Source: Guptibacillus hwajinpoensis (GTDB lineage: Bacteria > Bacillota > Bacilli > Bacillales > Guptibacillaceae). From it: a stretch of DNA of 64,000 bases. Each line of letters starts with the position of its first letter. Within the stretch, counting starts at the first letter, position 1. The translations under genes were made by a program, and so were the position numbers. The stretch covers positions 1 to 64,000 of the forward strand of contig NZ_LELK01000009.1 in assembly GCF_001039475.1 (NCBI RefSeq), in the 5' to 3' direction. Below the pieces are notes generated by a model. The model was not told the DNA's origin. It made no database searches and saw only the letters and a program-made list of their open reading frames with translations. Below are positions 8,904 through 17,304 of this stretch, one piece after another.

Positions 8904-9686
8904 ATGAAAAAACTTGCCCTGTTGCAATTTGATATTGCATTTGGAAGTCCTGAGAAGAATTTTGAAAAAGTGAAACAACTAGTATCTGAAGCTGTATCTA
9001 GTGAACCAGATATCATTGTTTTGCCAGAATTGTGGTCAACGGGATATGACTTATCTAGACTAGATGAAATTGGCGATACAGACGCTAGAAAGTCAATCAT
9101 TTTTCTAGGAAACCTCGCTAAAAAACATAATGTCAACATTGTAGGAGGCTCAGTTGCGAAACAGCAACACAATGAAGTTACAAACACCATGCTTGTATTC
9201 AACCGAGAAGGGCAGCTTGTTCACGAATATAGCAAGGCACATCTTTTCCGTCTAATGAACGAGGAAAAGTATCTTGTTTCCGGAAACACAAAAAGCCATT
9301 TCACACTAGAAAACCTCCCTTGCGCAGGGTTCATCTGTTATGATATTCGCTTTCCAGAGTGGCTTCGCCTTCATGCCATTGAAGGTGCTCAGGTATTATT
9401 TGTACCTGCGGAATGGCCGGAACAGCGAACAGACCACTGGCGAGCGCTACTTATTAGCCGCGCCATTGAGAACCAGTGTTATGTGATAGCCTGTAATCGT
9501 GTAGGTTCAGATCCTGATAATGCGTTTGGTGGTCACTCCTTAATTATTGATCCATGGGGCAAGGTCATCTCTGAAGCAGGTACCGATGAAACAATTTTAG
9601 TAGGTTCCATTGACGAAGACGAGATCACGGCAATCAGAAGTCGCATTCCGATTTTCGAAGATCGCCGCCCAGATATGTACAATTGA
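8904..9686 (+). CDS. mtnU: Carbon-nitrogen hydrolase MtnU (YkrU)
   Basis: 260-aa nitrilase-superfamily amidohydrolase. The Glu-Lys-Cys triad is visible: Glu42 (LPELWSTGYDL), Lys111 (YSKAHLFRLM), Cys145 (GFICYDIRFPEW). Length and motifs match omega-amidase-like MtnU/YkrU, thought to clean up alpha-ketoglutaramate-type amides produced by the glutamine-dependent transaminase MtnE encoded divergently. Start ATG has AAGGAGG at about 7 nt. Assignment rests on family motif plus gene pairing. Confidence 0.88.
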   Translation: MKKLALLQFDIAFGSPEKNFEKVKQLVSEAVSSEPDIIVLPELWSTGYDLSRLDEIGDTDARKSIIFLGNLAKKHNVNIVGGSVAKQQHNEVTNTMLVFNREGQLVHEYSKAHLFRLMNEEKYLVSGNTKSHFTLENLPCAGFICYDIRFPEWLRLHAIEGAQVLFVPAEWPEQRTDHWRALLISRAIENQCYVIACNRVGSDPDNAFGGHSLIIDPWGKVISEAGTDETILVGSIDEDEITAIRSRIPIFEDRRPDMYN

Positions 9687-9756
9687 TATCCCTAGAAACT
9701 CAAGGAGCCCTTGCATTCATGTTCTACCAGACTAAACGAAGCATTAAAATATAACA

Positions 9757-9786
9757 AAAAGGGCGAAGCACTAGTATCGCCCTTTT
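9757..9786. terminator. Bidirectional intrinsic terminator
   Basis: AAAAGGGCGA / TCGCCCTTTT hairpin between convergent mtnU and the YmaF-family gene. Confidence 0.8.
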
Positions 9787-10117
9787 ACCAATCAATAGGA
9801 TAATTCCCTAATGGCGAACCTGTTCTTCCGGAGAAAAAGTGTTTATGATTATCTGCAGAAAAAGTCTCTCCATTAAAATTGTGGAAGTGTTCTCCTGAAT
9901 ACAGTGGAATTGGTGGTCCTGATTGAACACTAAATCTATGTTGGTGTCCGTCTTCCTCAATCGTTAACCCTTCAATTTGGTGCACATGCTGATCATATGC
10001 ACTGCCATTCACCGGAAAAGAAAACCCCAAAAGTAGTGAATGGTTATGGTTATTACGGATCTCAATTCGACCTTTAAAATGATGTGAATGTGCAAAGGGT
10101 AAGGCGTTCCATTTCAT
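9785..10117 (-). CDS. YmaF family protein
   Basis: 110-aa His-rich soluble protein with repeated HxH motifs (HSHHFKG, NHNHS, DGHQHRFS, EHFHNFNG, DNHKHFFSG). This repeating H-x-H / H-F-x-G pattern is the signature of the YmaF family of Bacillus, function undetermined; the histidines suggest metal binding. Stop codon overlaps the terminator. Confidence 0.8.
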   Translation of the reverse strand: MKWNALPFAHSHHFKGRIEIRNNHNHSLLLGFSFPVNGSAYDQHVHQIEGLTIEEDGHQHRFSVQSGPPIPLYSGEHFHNFNGETFSADNHKHFFSGRTGSPLGNYPIDW

Positions 10118-10275
10118 TAGAAAGATCCTCCCTCCCTTATTTATAGAAACATCTATGCGGAATTTCAGTATAAATGCTAATTTTTTAAATTAAAACGTAA
10201 TCAACCAAAGGAAGAACACCTACATCATCGAATTGTAAAAGAAACTATTATTGAAATAATCGAAAGAGGTGAAGT

Positions 10276-11001
10276 ATGACATCTTCTTTAACAATCTTTG
10301 GACATCGTGGGTCATCGGGAACACATCCTGAGAATACGTTAATTTCTTTTCAAGCTGCTCATAAAGCAGGAGCAAACGGTATTGAACTGGATGTTCAATT
10401 AACGAAAGATGGTGTTCCAGTCGTTATCCATGATGAACGCGTTGATCGAACAACCAACGGAGTTGGATGGGTTAAGGACTACCTTTATGATGAGTTAATT
10501 CGACTTGATGCAGGGCATTTTTTCTCTAGTCGTTTTCAAGGAACAACTATCCCCTCACTTGAAGAGGTACTTGAATGGATAGCTTCTACATCGCTATCTC
10601 TTAACATTGAACTCAAGACTGGTTACGTTTCTTATGATGGTATTGAAGACAAAGTACTCTCCCTCCTCAACCATTATCAACTGAAAGATCGCTGTATTAT
10701 TTCATCTTTCAATCACTATAGTGTCAAAAACATTGCACAAAAAGATTCACATATTGAAACGGCTATCCTGCTTATGGAAAAGTTAGTTGAACCTTGGAAC
10801 TATTTAAAGAGTGTCGGAGCACATGGCCTTCATATTGAATGGCAAGCGATAGACGAGTTTTTAATGGCACACACTCAGAAACGAGGAATTCCAGTTCGAG
10901 CATATACAGTCAATGACCGGAAAGAGATTCTGAAAGCGCAAAAGCTTGGTTGCGATGCCATATTCTCTGATTTTCCAGCCTCTTCTATTCAATCGTTCTA
11001 A
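10276..11001 (+). CDS. Glycerophosphodiester phosphodiesterase
   Basis: 241-aa GDPD-family TIM barrel. Catalytic and metal ligands are in the N-terminal signature: HRGSSGTHPENT (His10, Arg11, Glu19), ELDVQLTKDG (Glu, Asp) and VIHDERVDRTTNG (second catalytic His). No signal peptide, so a cytoplasmic UgpQ/YqiK-like enzyme releasing sn-glycerol-3-phosphate from glycerophosphodiesters. Start ATG follows AAAGAGGTGAAGT. Confidence 0.9.
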   Translation: MTSSLTIFGHRGSSGTHPENTLISFQAAHKAGANGIELDVQLTKDGVPVVIHDERVDRTTNGVGWVKDYLYDELIRLDAGHFFSSRFQGTTIPSLEEVLEWIASTSLSLNIELKTGYVSYDGIEDKVLSLLNHYQLKDRCIISSFNHYSVKNIAQKDSHIETAILLMEKLVEPWNYLKSVGAHGLHIEWQAIDEFLMAHTQKRGIPVRAYTVNDRKEILKAQKLGCDAIFSDFPASSIQSF

Positions 11002-11098
11002 CTCTGCCCACCCAAAATGTGCGTATGCCTACTTCCGCAATGGGTCTCATCAACATAGGTTAGTAAGGAAGCAACGGACATTGACGGGAGGATTTATC

Positions 11099-11188
11099 AT
11101 GAGTGGATACGGATATGGTCAAGGTTTTGCGTTAATTGTAGTTCTATTTATTCTTCTAATTATCATTGGTGCATCGTATATTTCTTAA
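11099..11188 (+). CDS. YjcZ-family small sporulation membrane protein
   Basis: 29-aa protein beginning MSGYGYGQGFALIVVLF and ending IIIGASYIS: a Gly/Tyr-rich head followed by one membrane helix. This is the layout of the YjcZ/SscA-type small proteins abundant in Bacillus spores and needed for spore assembly in some cases. ATG preceded by GGGAGGATTTATC. Too short for most gene callers; recognised by composition and RBS. Confidence 0.8.
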   Translation: MSGYGYGQGFALIVVLFILLIIIGASYIS

Positions 11189-11212
11189 TTGAAACATTAG
11201 TGATGACATCCA

Positions 11213-11249
11213 AAAAAGGCTTCCGCCCAATTAGAGCGGAAGCCTTTTT
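11213..11249. terminator. Bidirectional intrinsic terminator
   Basis: AAAGGCTTCCGC / GCGGAAGCCTTTTT hairpin between the YjcZ-like gene and the convergent YtxH gene. Confidence 0.85.
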
Positions 11250-11267
11250 CACATTTTATTATTTTAA

Positions 11268-11771
11268 TTACAACGTTGTATTAGGATTTGCTGAAGTACT
11301 TCCTGGCGTTCTAGTTTCACTTCCTGGTACATTTGTTGGCTCATATCCTTCATCGCCAGATACTTCCTGTCCCGCGTCCTTAACCTTACTTCCGATATCC
11401 TTCAAATCTTCTCCTGCTTCTTTTGCAGTTGAAAGAACTTCAGTTGAGTCTTCTTTCACTTGATTGACTTGATCTACTACTTCATCGTTCACTTTCTCGT
11501 AAAGAGACTGTGCATCATTCATCGCTTCTTTAAGTACTGTGGATGCTGATTGAATACGATCCATCCAATCATCTTTTACTTCACTTGGGTTCTCTTTAAC
11601 ACGTGTATAGAATCCTTGCGATGAACTCTTTACGTTGCCAGCAGTTGAACGCACTTTATTACGTGTTGTGGAATCAAGCATTGCAACTGCTCCACCAACA
11701 ATTGCACCAACAAGAATACCTTTTACAAGCTTACCATTCTTCTCTTCGTTAACTGTAGTTGTTGTTTGCAT
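11268..11771 (-). CDS. YtxH domain-containing general stress protein
   Basis: 167 aa. A single hydrophobic Gly/Ala-rich segment (GKLVKGILVGAIVGGAVAML, residues 13-32) followed by a long charged, probably coiled-coil region and a Pro/Thr/Ser-rich tail is the YtxH layout; YtxH-type proteins of Bacillus are sigma-B general stress proteins. A sigma-B-like promoter lies upstream (11820-11844). RBS TAGGAGGAATAGTC precedes ATG. Confidence 0.75.
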   Translation of the reverse strand: MQTTTTVNEEKNGKLVKGILVGAIVGGAVAMLDSTTRNKVRSTAGNVKSSSQGFYTRVKENPSEVKDDWMDRIQSASTVLKEAMNDAQSLYEKVNDEVVDQVNQVKEDSTEVLSTAKEAGEDLKDIGSKVKDAGQEVSGDEGYEPTNVPGSETRTPGSTSANPNTTL

Positions 11772-11819
11772 GACTATTCCTCCTATATTATTATCTTGGT
11801 TTACTTAGCTAGTTTTTTC

Positions 11820-11844
11820 TTTCCCTTTGTGGTGAATACTAAAC
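11820..11844 (-). promoter_or_regulatory. Putative sigma-B promoter of the YtxH gene
   Basis: Minus strand: GTTTAG (11839-11844), 13-bp spacer, GGGAAA (11820-11825), close to the sigma-B consensus GTTTAA-N12-15-GGGWAW, about 50 bp before the YtxH start. Inference from motif and gene family. Confidence 0.5.
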
Positions 11845-11860
11845 TAAAAAAGTGAAACTT

Positions 11861-11891
11861 CCATTAGAGGAAGTCTTTTCTCCTCTAATGG
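11861..11891. terminator. Intergenic hairpin, possible terminator
   Basis: CCATTAGAGGA / TCCTCTAATGG stem with an 8-nt loop between the divergent YtxH and queF units. Neither side has a strong T-tract directly after the stem, so its role is uncertain. Confidence 0.35.
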
Positions 11892-11963
11892 TTAATTGAA
11901 CCAATCGGACCTTGGATGAAATTTGACATGAACTTCCTTCTTCGCATACTAATGCGCCTCTGT

Positions 11964-11969
11964 TATAAT
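11964..11969 (+). promoter_or_regulatory. -10 box of queF operon promoter
   Basis: TATAAT about 20 bp before the preQ1 aptamer; a weak -35 TTCGCA lies 17 bp upstream. An alternative TTGACA at 11921 is too far for this -10. Confidence 0.45.
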
Positions 11970-11986
11970 AGACAGCGTTGTATGAC

Positions 11987-12027
11987 AGCAGTTCGTAACC
12001 TTCCTGCTTCATCAAAACTAAAGGAGG
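11987..12027 (+). promoter_or_regulatory. preQ1-I riboswitch (translational type)
   Basis: P1 stem AGCAG (11987-11991) / CTGCT (12004-12008) encloses the loop TTCGTAACCTTC; the A-rich tail TCAAAACTAAAGGAGG follows. Loop CCTT can pair with AAGG of the tail, forming the pseudoknot of preQ1-I aptamers and burying the Shine-Dalgarno AAAGGAGG (12020-12027). The layout closely resembles the Thermoanaerobacter preQ1-I riboswitch. It sits directly before queF, the expected target. Confidence 0.85.
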
Positions 12028-12035
12028 AATTTAAA

Positions 12036-12452
12036 TTGACTAGTATGGATAAAGCTTGGCTACCATCATCTGGCCCGATGCCTCGACCAGAAAGTGTAGA
12101 ACAGGCAAGAGAAGTAATTAAGAATGAAGCATTTGATGCACCTAACGTACAGGAAATCACGTTCAACGCACTTGAATTCACAGCGGTTTGCCCGAAAACA
12201 GGACAGCCTGATTTCGGACGTGTTGAAATTTCTTACGTCCCTGACGAGAAATGTATTGAATCCAAATCACTAAAGTTCTATCTGTGGTCTTATCGCGACG
12301 AAGGTAGCTTCTGTGAAACGCTCGCAGCTCGTATTGCTGATGATGTGGTGTACGCCATAGATCCACTGAAAGTAACCATTACCGTGTATCAATCTGCTCG
12401 TGGTGGTATTGAACTAAAAACTACCGCTGTGCGAGAGAAGCCTAACTCTTAA
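12036..12452 (+). CDS. queF: NADPH-dependent 7-cyano-7-deazaguanine reductase QueF
   Basis: 138-aa QueF reducing preQ0 to preQ1 in queuosine synthesis. The catalytic Cys is in FTAVCPKTGQPDF, followed by substrate-binding ESKSLKFYLWSYRDEG and C-terminal ARGGI. I choose TTG at 12036 (8 nt after GGAGG of the riboswitch) rather than ATG at 12045; the open frame extends further upstream through the riboswitch and should be ignored. At 138 aa it is shorter than B. subtilis QueF (about 165 aa). Followed one base later by the transporter gene. Confidence 0.9.
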   Translation: MTSMDKAWLPSSGPMPRPESVEQAREVIKNEAFDAPNVQEITFNALEFTAVCPKTGQPDFGRVEISYVPDEKCIESKSLKFYLWSYRDEGSFCETLAARIADDVVYAIDPLKVTITVYQSARGGIELKTTAVREKPNS

Positions 12453-12453
12453 T

Positions 12454-13116
12454 ATGAATAGTGAACTCATCGACCGTAGTCTTATTCTGTTCAATGTACT
12501 ATTTGCCACTTCAATCGTGATTGCAAATGTACTTGCAGGCAAAGTGGTAATGATCGGAAATTTCGTCATTCCAGCTGCAGTCGTTATGTACGCCTTTTCG
12601 TTTCTTTTTACGGATATCATTCATGAGCGTTACGGAAAAGAAGAAGCTACTCGAACGATTCGTTATGGATTTGCAGCTCAAATCTTTGCAAGCATCATGA
12701 TCTTCCTAGGTATGCTTCTACCAGTTGCTCCATTTGCCTACGATACCCAGGCAGCGTACGAAATACTTCTTGGGCAGAACTATCGTTTTGTTCTCGCAAG
12801 TCTTGTTGCTTATCTTGTATCACAGCATGTGGATGTATACATCTTCTCAAAGATTAAACAACGAACTGCAGAGCGTCACAAATGGCTTAGGAACAATGCC
12901 AGTACTTTTGGCTCTCAGTTGATCGACACAACGATATTTATCACCATTGCATTTATTGGTACTGTACCAAATATATGGGTTATGATCTTATCACAATTTG
13001 TTATCAAGATGGCACTCGCGTTATTAGATACACCACTCTTCTATTTGCTAACTAGACTTACGAATCAGGATCAAGAGCAAAAGCCATTAAACATAGACAA
13101 GCCTCTGGAAACTTAG
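12454..13116 (+). CDS. yhhQ: Queuosine precursor transporter (YhhQ/VUT family)
   Basis: 220-aa membrane protein with about six helices and the hallmark segment FSFLFTDIIHERYGKEEATRTI of the YhhQ/DUF165 family, which imports queuine/preQ0/preQ1. It begins directly after the queF stop, so it is under the same preQ1 riboswitch: synthesis and uptake of Q precursors are co-regulated. The 3' end overlaps the terminator stem. Confidence 0.9.
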   Translation: MNSELIDRSLILFNVLFATSIVIANVLAGKVVMIGNFVIPAAVVMYAFSFLFTDIIHERYGKEEATRTIRYGFAAQIFASIMIFLGMLLPVAPFAYDTQAAYEILLGQNYRFVLASLVAYLVSQHVDVYIFSKIKQRTAERHKWLRNNASTFGSQLIDTTIFITIAFIGTVPNIWVMILSQFVIKMALALLDTPLFYLLTRLTNQDQEQKPLNIDKPLET

Positions 13117-13134
13117 TTCCAGAGGCTTGTCTAT
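13093..13134. terminator. Bidirectional terminator overlapping coding 3' ends
   Basis: Perfect 18-bp stem beginning ATAGACAAGCCTCTGG around a 6-nt loop that includes the yhhQ stop codon; also overlaps the last codon of the convergent SDR gene. Confidence 0.8.
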
Positions 13135-14195
13135 TGAATTGGTTGTTTTTTCTCATGATCAATTCGGTTGTGAACGTAGAAGTGAACAATTTCCTCAATA
13201 TAATCCTTCAAATCAGGACAATTAATTCCTTCCCTTGAGAGCAATTCGGTTGTGCGAGTACTATCATAATGAGCATTGCATTCAAAATAATCAATGGTTT
13301 CTTTAACTACATCAAGGCGCTTACGAAGTGCTTTTACTGATAAGGCATTCTGAACAATAAATTTAGGCAGTACCCAGGAAGGTTTCTTATGAAGAAGAAG
13401 CTCGCAAAACATCTCATATAACTTTTTAGCAGGATATGGAGCCGGATCTGTTAAATGAAACGTTTGGTTTACAGCTTCATCACAATGTGCAAGATATGTT
13501 GTCGCAGAAATAACAAAATCAACGGGTACAAGGTTAACAAAAGCGTCGCCTTTTCCGATGAATGGGATTGGCAATCTTTGAACTTGATCGAGAAAACGTA
13601 ATATGAAATAAGGTCCATCGAATTTAGAAGTCTGCCCCGTCTTTGAATTTCCAATTACAATGCCCGGTCTCACAATCGTTTTCGGAAGCGAAGAGTTTGA
13701 TACGATGACTTCCGCTTCATATTTTGTATGTTCATAGTGGTTTTTGAACGTTTGATCTTTGCCTAGTTCGTGCTCAAATATCGTTTCTTCTCGATAGCCA
13801 GAGACAAAAGCTGTGCTAAAGTAAATAAAACGTTTGAGATTTGCTAAGTCTTCACAAAGCTCAACCACATGACTTGTTCCTTCCACATTTGTACGCCAGG
13901 CTATGTCTAGAGAGACAGCAAGATCATAAATAGCAGCAAGATGAAAAACATGTGTGACAGTTTCATTGATTACCTCTCTGTTAACTGGATCAATGCCTAA
14001 GCCCCTCATTGTAATATCACCCTCAACTAATTGAGCATTGAATAGCTCTAGATCCTCTTTCACCAGTTGCGCTTTTTCTAATTGATCCTTTTGGACAAGT
14101 AGGTAGAAGAAAGCAGACGGATTCTGCTTTCTTAATTCTTCAACAAGATGGATAGCAAGAAATCCCGGAAAACCGGTAATGAAATAGATACTCAT
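13131..14195 (-). CDS. SDR family NAD(P)-dependent reductase (thioester-reductase/male-sterility type)
   Basis: 354-aa extended short-chain dehydrogenase. Rossmann motif TGFPGFLA (residues 8-15), HLAAIYDLAV, STAFVSG and the catalytic YEHTKYE (YxxxK) are present, followed by a NAD_binding_4-like C-terminus. Related domains reduce acyl thioesters or act on nucleotide sugars; the substrate here is not evident. Monocistronic between two terminators. Confidence 0.82.
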   Translation of the reverse strand: MSIYFITGFPGFLAIHLVEELRKQNPSAFFYLLVQKDQLEKAQLVKEDLELFNAQLVEGDITMRGLGIDPVNREVINETVTHVFHLAAIYDLAVSLDIAWRTNVEGTSHVVELCEDLANLKRFIYFSTAFVSGYREETIFEHELGKDQTFKNHYEHTKYEAEVIVSNSSLPKTIVRPGIVIGNSKTGQTSKFDGPYFILRFLDQVQRLPIPFIGKGDAFVNLVPVDFVISATTYLAHCDEAVNQTFHLTDPAPYPAKKLYEMFCELLLHKKPSWVLPKFIVQNALSVKALRKRLDVVKETIDYFECNAHYDSTRTTELLSREGINCPDLKDYIEEIVHFYVHNRIDHEKKQPIQ

Positions 14196-14302
14196 GAGCG
14201 TACTCCTTCCGTATCACATTCGTTTAAGACTATAATTGGACAAAAACACTCCAATTCCTGCCAGTTAAGAAATTGAATGTGCAAAAAGAGATTTAGTGCA
14301 AA

Positions 14303-14332
14303 CAAAAAAACCGCCAATTATGACGGTTTTCA
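14303..14332 (-). terminator. Intrinsic terminator of the HtrA gene
   Basis: Minus strand: AAAACCGTC / GGCGGTTTTTTT hairpin (with a G-T pair) just after the stop codon. Confidence 0.75.
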
Positions 14333-14337
14333 ATTAC

Positions 14338-15546
14338 TTATATACCATTTTGGTTAGCTAGTGTCATGGTAACGGTTTGAAGCTTGCCATCACGATAGAA
14401 TGATACTTTCATTTCATCGCCTACCTGTTTACTAGAATACAGATACTTCCTTAGCTCAGCAGAAGTGTTGATCTCATTATCATCTAATTTCACAATAACA
14501 TCTCTTTCTTCTAACCCTGCATCTGAAGCAGGTGAATTAGGAGAGATGGCCATGAGTACAACTCCTGCTTCTACGTCTTTAGGAAGATTCAACGTTCCTG
14601 TCCAATATTGCGTAGGTACTTCCGCAAGTGAAGCAGGTGTCACTCCCATTACAGGTCGTTTCACTTCACCTGTTTCTTCAAGCTGCTTAATAATTGGCTG
14701 TGCATCATCGATAGGAATGGCAAATCCAATACCTTCTACAGAAGCTTCTGCAATTTTTGAGGAGTTAATGCCAATTAATTGCCCTTTAATATTAATTAAA
14801 GCACCACCGCTGTTTCCTGGGTTAATCGAAGCATCTGTCTGTATCACATCTGCTTCATAATCCGGTTGTCCATTCTGATCAAGATCTACTGGAATAGAGC
14901 GGTTCGGATTACTGATGATTCCCTGTGTAACCGATCCTTCTAGAAAACCTAGCGGATTACCGACTGCAATAGCAGGCTCACCTGTTTTCAATTGATCTGA
15001 AGACCCAAACTCAACGACTTTCTCGACATTCTCATCATCAATTTCAAGAACAGCTAGATCCATTAATGGATCTGTCCCAAGTACTTGAGCTTCCGTTTTC
15101 TTCTCATTGCTTAACGTTACTTCCACTGAGGATGCCCCTTCAACGACATGGTTGTTGGTGACAACATAGGCTTTGCCGTTCTCTTGTTTGTATATGACAC
15201 CTGAACCTGAAGAAGCGGCCTGACCTGACTGATTACCAGGATCCTCAAGGGAAAAACCACCTTGATAGCTTGTAATACTAACGACTGCATCCTGTGCTTT
15301 TTCGACAGCAGAAGTGATGTCAGATGATACGTTATACGAAACATTTGATGCTGTTGCATCTTTATTTGCTGTCGTTGTTACTGCTGCTTCATTTGAAGAA
15401 GGTCGCTCTATATTTGTAACAAAAGGGCCTGCGACAAGCATTACTGATGCCCCTACCACTGCGCCAAATGTGCTCGGAAGGAACCAGCTCCTCCCTCTTT
15501 TCGACTGCCTATTTGTTTTCATATTATTATCATCATAGTAACCCAT
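14338..15546 (-). CDS. HtrA/DegP-type serine protease with PDZ domain
   Basis: 402-aa membrane-anchored protease after choosing the ATG at 15546, which has GAAAGGGTGA upstream; the frame extends 22 codons further without RBS support. One TM helix (SWFLPSTFGAVVGASVMLVAG) exposes the domain outside. Triad: His in NNHVVEG, Asp in DPLMDLAVLEI, Ser in NPGNSGGAL; a PDZ domain follows (LEERDVIVKLDDNEINTSAE). It resembles B. subtilis HtrA/HtrB/YyxA, which degrade misfolded exported proteins. The gene is not next to walRK, so it is more likely an HtrA/HtrB-like copy than the walRK-linked HtrC/YyxA. Confidence 0.88.
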   Translation of the reverse strand: MGYYDDNNMKTNRQSKRGRSWFLPSTFGAVVGASVMLVAGPFVTNIERPSSNEAAVTTTANKDATASNVSYNVSSDITSAVEKAQDAVVSITSYQGGFSLEDPGNQSGQAASSGSGVIYKQENGKAYVVTNNHVVEGASSVEVTLSNEKKTEAQVLGTDPLMDLAVLEIDDENVEKVVEFGSSDQLKTGEPAIAVGNPLGFLEGSVTQGIISNPNRSIPVDLDQNGQPDYEADVIQTDASINPGNSGGALINIKGQLIGINSSKIAEASVEGIGFAIPIDDAQPIIKQLEETGEVKRPVMGVTPASLAEVPTQYWTGTLNLPKDVEAGVVLMAISPNSPASDAGLEERDVIVKLDDNEINTSAELRKYLYSSKQVGDEMKVSFYRDGKLQTVTMTLANQNGI

Positions 15547-15679
15547 TATCTGGTCACCCTTTCTCCCCTTTGATTTGTTTATAAATCTATTGTAACGAGA
15601 GATGTGGGTCATAACACAAATATGTGAGAGTTTTGATATTGTTAGATATTATTTGATAGTTCTACGTTATTTCACCTTA

Positions 15680-16921
15680 TTAATTGGGAGTGGGAAAACA
15701 AAGTGAAAAGGTGGTCCCCACGCCTACTTCACTATCAATTCGAATCTTGCCTCTATGCTCTTCGATAATTTTATAACTAACCATTAGCCCAAGACCTGTC
15801 CCATTCTCTTTAGTAGAGTAGAAGGCTTTTTCAAGATTAGGTATATCCTTCTCAGGGATCCCAATCCCTCTATCAATTATTTGAACAGTCGTCCATTCTT
15901 GATCTTTTACTAACTTAATTCTAACTTCTCCTCCGCTAGGCATCGCTTCAATTGCATTCTTAAGTATATTAAGCAACACTTGCTTAATTCTGCCAGCGTC
16001 TCCCAACACTTGTCCTTGCTCTTCAAAATGCGTATAAATTGTTATTTGCTTATTTTCAGCCTCTTGCTGAAACAGATCAACTACGTATCTCACACACTCA
16101 TATAGGTCAATTGATTTAAGGTTTATTGCCTGCGGCTTACCGAGAATCATCAGGTCATTCACAATAATAGTTAGTCGATCTAACTCTTGTAACATAATCT
16201 TTGAGTGCTTTTGGTTATACTTTTGTTCATCTTCCTGTAGCTGAACGAACCCTTTCAATGAAGTAAGAGGATTCTTAATTTCGTGAGTAACACCAGTCGC
16301 AATTCGTCCAATAAATGCTAGCTTTTCATTGTGAGAAGAATGTTCGTAGGATTTCTCAACTGCCTTAAGATAACTTATGAAACGATTTAGAATGATGAAT
16401 GTGACTACCGAGAATAACAACAATAGCATAATAGGAAAGGCGACTTCAGGGGAAAAAGTGAAAATCCCCATAAGAGCATACTTACATACTAACCCTATGA
16501 CAATCACAAAATAATACATTCGATCTACAAAAATTGGTGAAAATAAGACAAAAACCAATTCTACTGGACTTCCACTTGCATAAACGTTGTTTGTTCCAAA
16601 GTATTCTACCATTTCAGTTGTGAGTGCACCCGCTAGGAACACAAAGAAAAATAAATACTTCACGACAAAAGGCTTCTGTTTTTTTGAAAGATAGATTGAT
16701 AAAGGAAACAAAGCTGCTGTTACAATATAAATGACGATATACGTGATCATCATAGTTAAACTACTAAATATAACCGGTTCTGAATCTGGATTTAGAATAG
16801 GTCTAATACCAAATCTGTATGTATCAAATAATATAAATGTTAAATAGAATAAGACAAAGAATAATGTGTTAGCTTTTTTTTCTTCTTTTACATCAATTTT
16901 TGTGCGAGGAACCATTTTCAT
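15680..16921 (-). CDS. Membrane sensor histidine kinase (KinB-like, orphan)
   Basis: 413 aa. About six membrane helices in residues 20-190 with short loops (no large extracellular sensor domain), then the H-box THEIKNPLTSLKGF, N-box NILKNAIEAM, G1 DRGIGIP and G2 GTGLGL. Multi-TM input plus PLTSLKGF H-box is the layout of KinB, a phosphorelay kinase that phosphorylates Spo0F. No response regulator nearby. KinB identity is inference from architecture. Confidence 0.85.
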   Translation of the reverse strand: MKMVPRTKIDVKEEKKANTLFFVLFYLTFILFDTYRFGIRPILNPDSEPVIFSSLTMMITYIVIYIVTAALFPLSIYLSKKQKPFVVKYLFFFVFLAGALTTEMVEYFGTNNVYASGSPVELVFVLFSPIFVDRMYYFVIVIGLVCKYALMGIFTFSPEVAFPIMLLLLFSVVTFIILNRFISYLKAVEKSYEHSSHNEKLAFIGRIATGVTHEIKNPLTSLKGFVQLQEDEQKYNQKHSKIMLQELDRLTIIVNDLMILGKPQAINLKSIDLYECVRYVVDLFQQEAENKQITIYTHFEEQGQVLGDAGRIKQVLLNILKNAIEAMPSGGEVRIKLVKDQEWTTVQIIDRGIGIPEKDIPNLEKAFYSTKENGTGLGLMVSYKIIEEHRGKIRIDSEVGVGTTFSLCFPTPN

Positions 16922-17013
16922 TAGATCACCTTACATCTTGTGTATTAGTTGTAAATTGTACAAAACAATGCTTATTATAGCATAATTTTTTCGACAAAAA
17001 TCCTCAAAGTTGG

Positions 17014-17241
17014 AGGCTCTTTTCGTATACTTTGTTGCTATAAGCGTGGGTTAATTTCCGCTCCAGGATGCTCGCTTTCCGCGGGGCGGGCGGTAAGCCT
17101 CCTCGTCGCTCACGCTCCTGTGGGGTCTCACCTGTCCCGCTAGTCCCGCAGGAGTCGAGCATCCTTCCGCTCCAATTAGCTAAGTGTGGCTTTTTATATA
17201 AGAAATTCTTTCAAAAGCAACAATCTTTTAGAAAAGAACCT
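17014..17241. repeat. Full-length palindromic GC-rich repeat element, copy 1
   Basis: 228-bp non-coding element. Imperfect terminal inverted repeats (AGGCTCTTTTCGTATAC... and rc of ...CAATCTTTTAGAAAAGAACCT), a conserved CCGCTCCAGGATGCTCG...CGAGCATCCTTCCGCTCC inner palindrome and a very GC-rich core. It fills the otherwise gene-free gap between the kinase and the GNAT; the open frames within it are artefacts. Same family as 19697, 22039, 28152, 44152 and 47557. Confidence 0.85.
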
Positions 17242-17304
17242 TTAGAAAAGAGACGAGTTGAAAGAGGGTATCCAAAAGAAAAACCCTGCAAGATTTGCAG
17301 GATT

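Noticed and set aside
11916-12035. N-terminal extension of QueF
   Set aside because: The open frame would read through the promoter -10 and preQ1 aptamer; the SD and TTG at 12036 fit better.
15547-15612. 22-residue extension of the HtrA protease
   Set aside because: No RBS at the upstream start, whereas GAAAGGGTGA precedes the ATG at 15546.
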